Shown piece after piece: positions 63,516 to 64,000 of a stretch of DNA of 64,000 bases. Each line of letters starts with the position of its first letter. Position 1 is the first letter of the stretch. This DNA is from Pseudomonas sp. GM41(2012) (GTDB lineage Bacteria; Pseudomonadota; Gammaproteobacteria; Pseudomonadales; Pseudomonadaceae): assembly GCF_000282315.2 (NCBI RefSeq), contig NZ_AKJN02000006.1, positions 558,001 through 622,000 of the forward strand. Reading direction: 5' to 3'. The translations under genes and the position numbers were made by a program. The notes below the pieces were generated by a model, which saw only the letters and a list, made by a program, of their open reading frames with translations, had not been told where the DNA came from and did no database searches.

Positions 63516-64000
63516 TCAGGCGGCGCTGGTAGCGAGTTGCTTCAGCTGTTCAACCTTGATGAACGACTCTTCCCTGGATTGCAGGATGGCCATGGCCTGG
63601 GGCTGTGTTTCGAGCCGCGGGCCATTGGCGATGTTGGCCAGTTTGAGCAAATGCCGGCCTTCGTAGATGTTGTGATTGACCAGCACATCAAGGTTTTCCG
63701 CGACGTTGGGCAGCTCTTCGTCAGTCGGCTCGCCAAATGCGGCGTATTGCTCATCGACCCAGTAGACCCAGCCCAATCGCTCTTGAACCTTTGGTGCATC
63801 GTCCGGGATGTTGAACGCTGAGGCGTCGCCCAGCCAGTCGAGTTCCGAGACCGGGCGCCAGCTCAACCAATTACCGTTGCCAGCACCGAAATGAGTCGGC
63901 GCAGGGGTGTAGACGAGATGCCACGGACCGAAGAGCTGGTGCGAGGTTTCGCCAGCGGTATAGGCCAGTGCGGCCCACAGGCTTGGCTTGTGATAGCTCA
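63516..64000 (-). CDS. Unrecognised protein, C-terminal part (gene runs off the window)
   Basis: At least 160 codons are open from the window edge to a TGA at 63516, with no plausible start inside, so this is the 3' part of a gene beginning outside. Visible residues include SLWAALAYTAGETSHQLFGP WHLVYTP, GNWLSWRPVSELDWLGDASA and the C-terminus ESFIKVEQLKQLATSAA. It is 36 bases upstream of the large gene on the same strand and probably co-transcribed. The family is not recognised; a component or adaptor for the neighbouring large protein is plausible. Confidence 0.65.
   Translation of the reverse strand, partial: SYHKPSLWAALAYTAGETSHQLFGPWHLVYTPAPTHFGAGNGNWLSWRPVSELDWLGDASAFNIPDDAPKVQERLGWVYWVDEQYAAFGEPTDEELPNVAENLDVLVNHNIYEGRHLLKLANIANGPRLETQPQAMAILQSREESFIKVEQLKQLATSAA

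Overview
The window reads as chromosomal DNA of a Pseudomonas, most likely of the P. fluorescens group. The evidence is a complete nicotinate (nic) catabolic cluster, a fapA-F functional amyloid operon, a Fur-box-preceded siderophore receptor, an LpxO-type hydroxylase, DUF1652 and DUF2790 proteins, high GC content, and many REP-type inverted repeats between genes (three recognisable sequence families). No rRNA, tRNA, CRISPR array, insertion sequence or prophage was seen.

Layout: (1) 1-10155, nicotinate degradation: nicF (cut by the window edge), nicE, nicD, nicC on the minus strand, divergent from nicX-nicR, then nicA-nicB and the TetR gene nicS. NicAB hydroxylates nicotinate, NicC makes 2,5-dihydroxypyridine, NicX opens the ring, and NicD, NicF and NicE carry N-formylmaleamate to fumarate. 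(2) 10.2-19.8 kb, an NCS2 permease, a LysR / polyamine-binding protein / agmatinase module, an aldo/keto reductase with a divergent WYL regulator, zapE, DinB and GNAT genes. (3) 19.9-29.9 kb, a TonB siderophore receptor, a gnd-zwf-HAD operon joined by 4-base overlaps, nhaB and a delta-60-repeat protein. (4) 30.2-37.0 kb, a sigma-54 activator convergent with fapABCDEF. A sigma-54-type promoter precedes fapA, and an intrinsic terminator lies between fapC and fapD. (5) 37.2-52.8 kb, pnuC plus an NMN/NR-kinase-like ATPase, an MCP, uppP, azoR, an MFS carrier, an ABC-F protein (YbiT), lpxO, Ku and a soluble sugar dehydrogenase. (6) 52.8-57.1 kb, a short threonine dehydratase behind what looks like a complete ribosome-dependent attenuator with a probably leaderless leader peptide, then NIPSNAP, ecotin, DUF1652, an amber-interrupted membrane protein, DUF2790 and a small orphan. 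(7) 57.3-64 kb, a lower-GC accessory block: three tandem exported Sel1-repeat paralogues downstream of a 1079-residue unrecognised protein and a gene running off the edge. This is an effector/immunity-like arrangement.

The most noteworthy signals are the threonine-dehydratase attenuator (52891-53033), the regulatory architecture of the fap operon (sigma-54 promoter, intra-operon terminator, expanded charged repeat linker in FapC), and the large-protein plus triple-Sel1 block.
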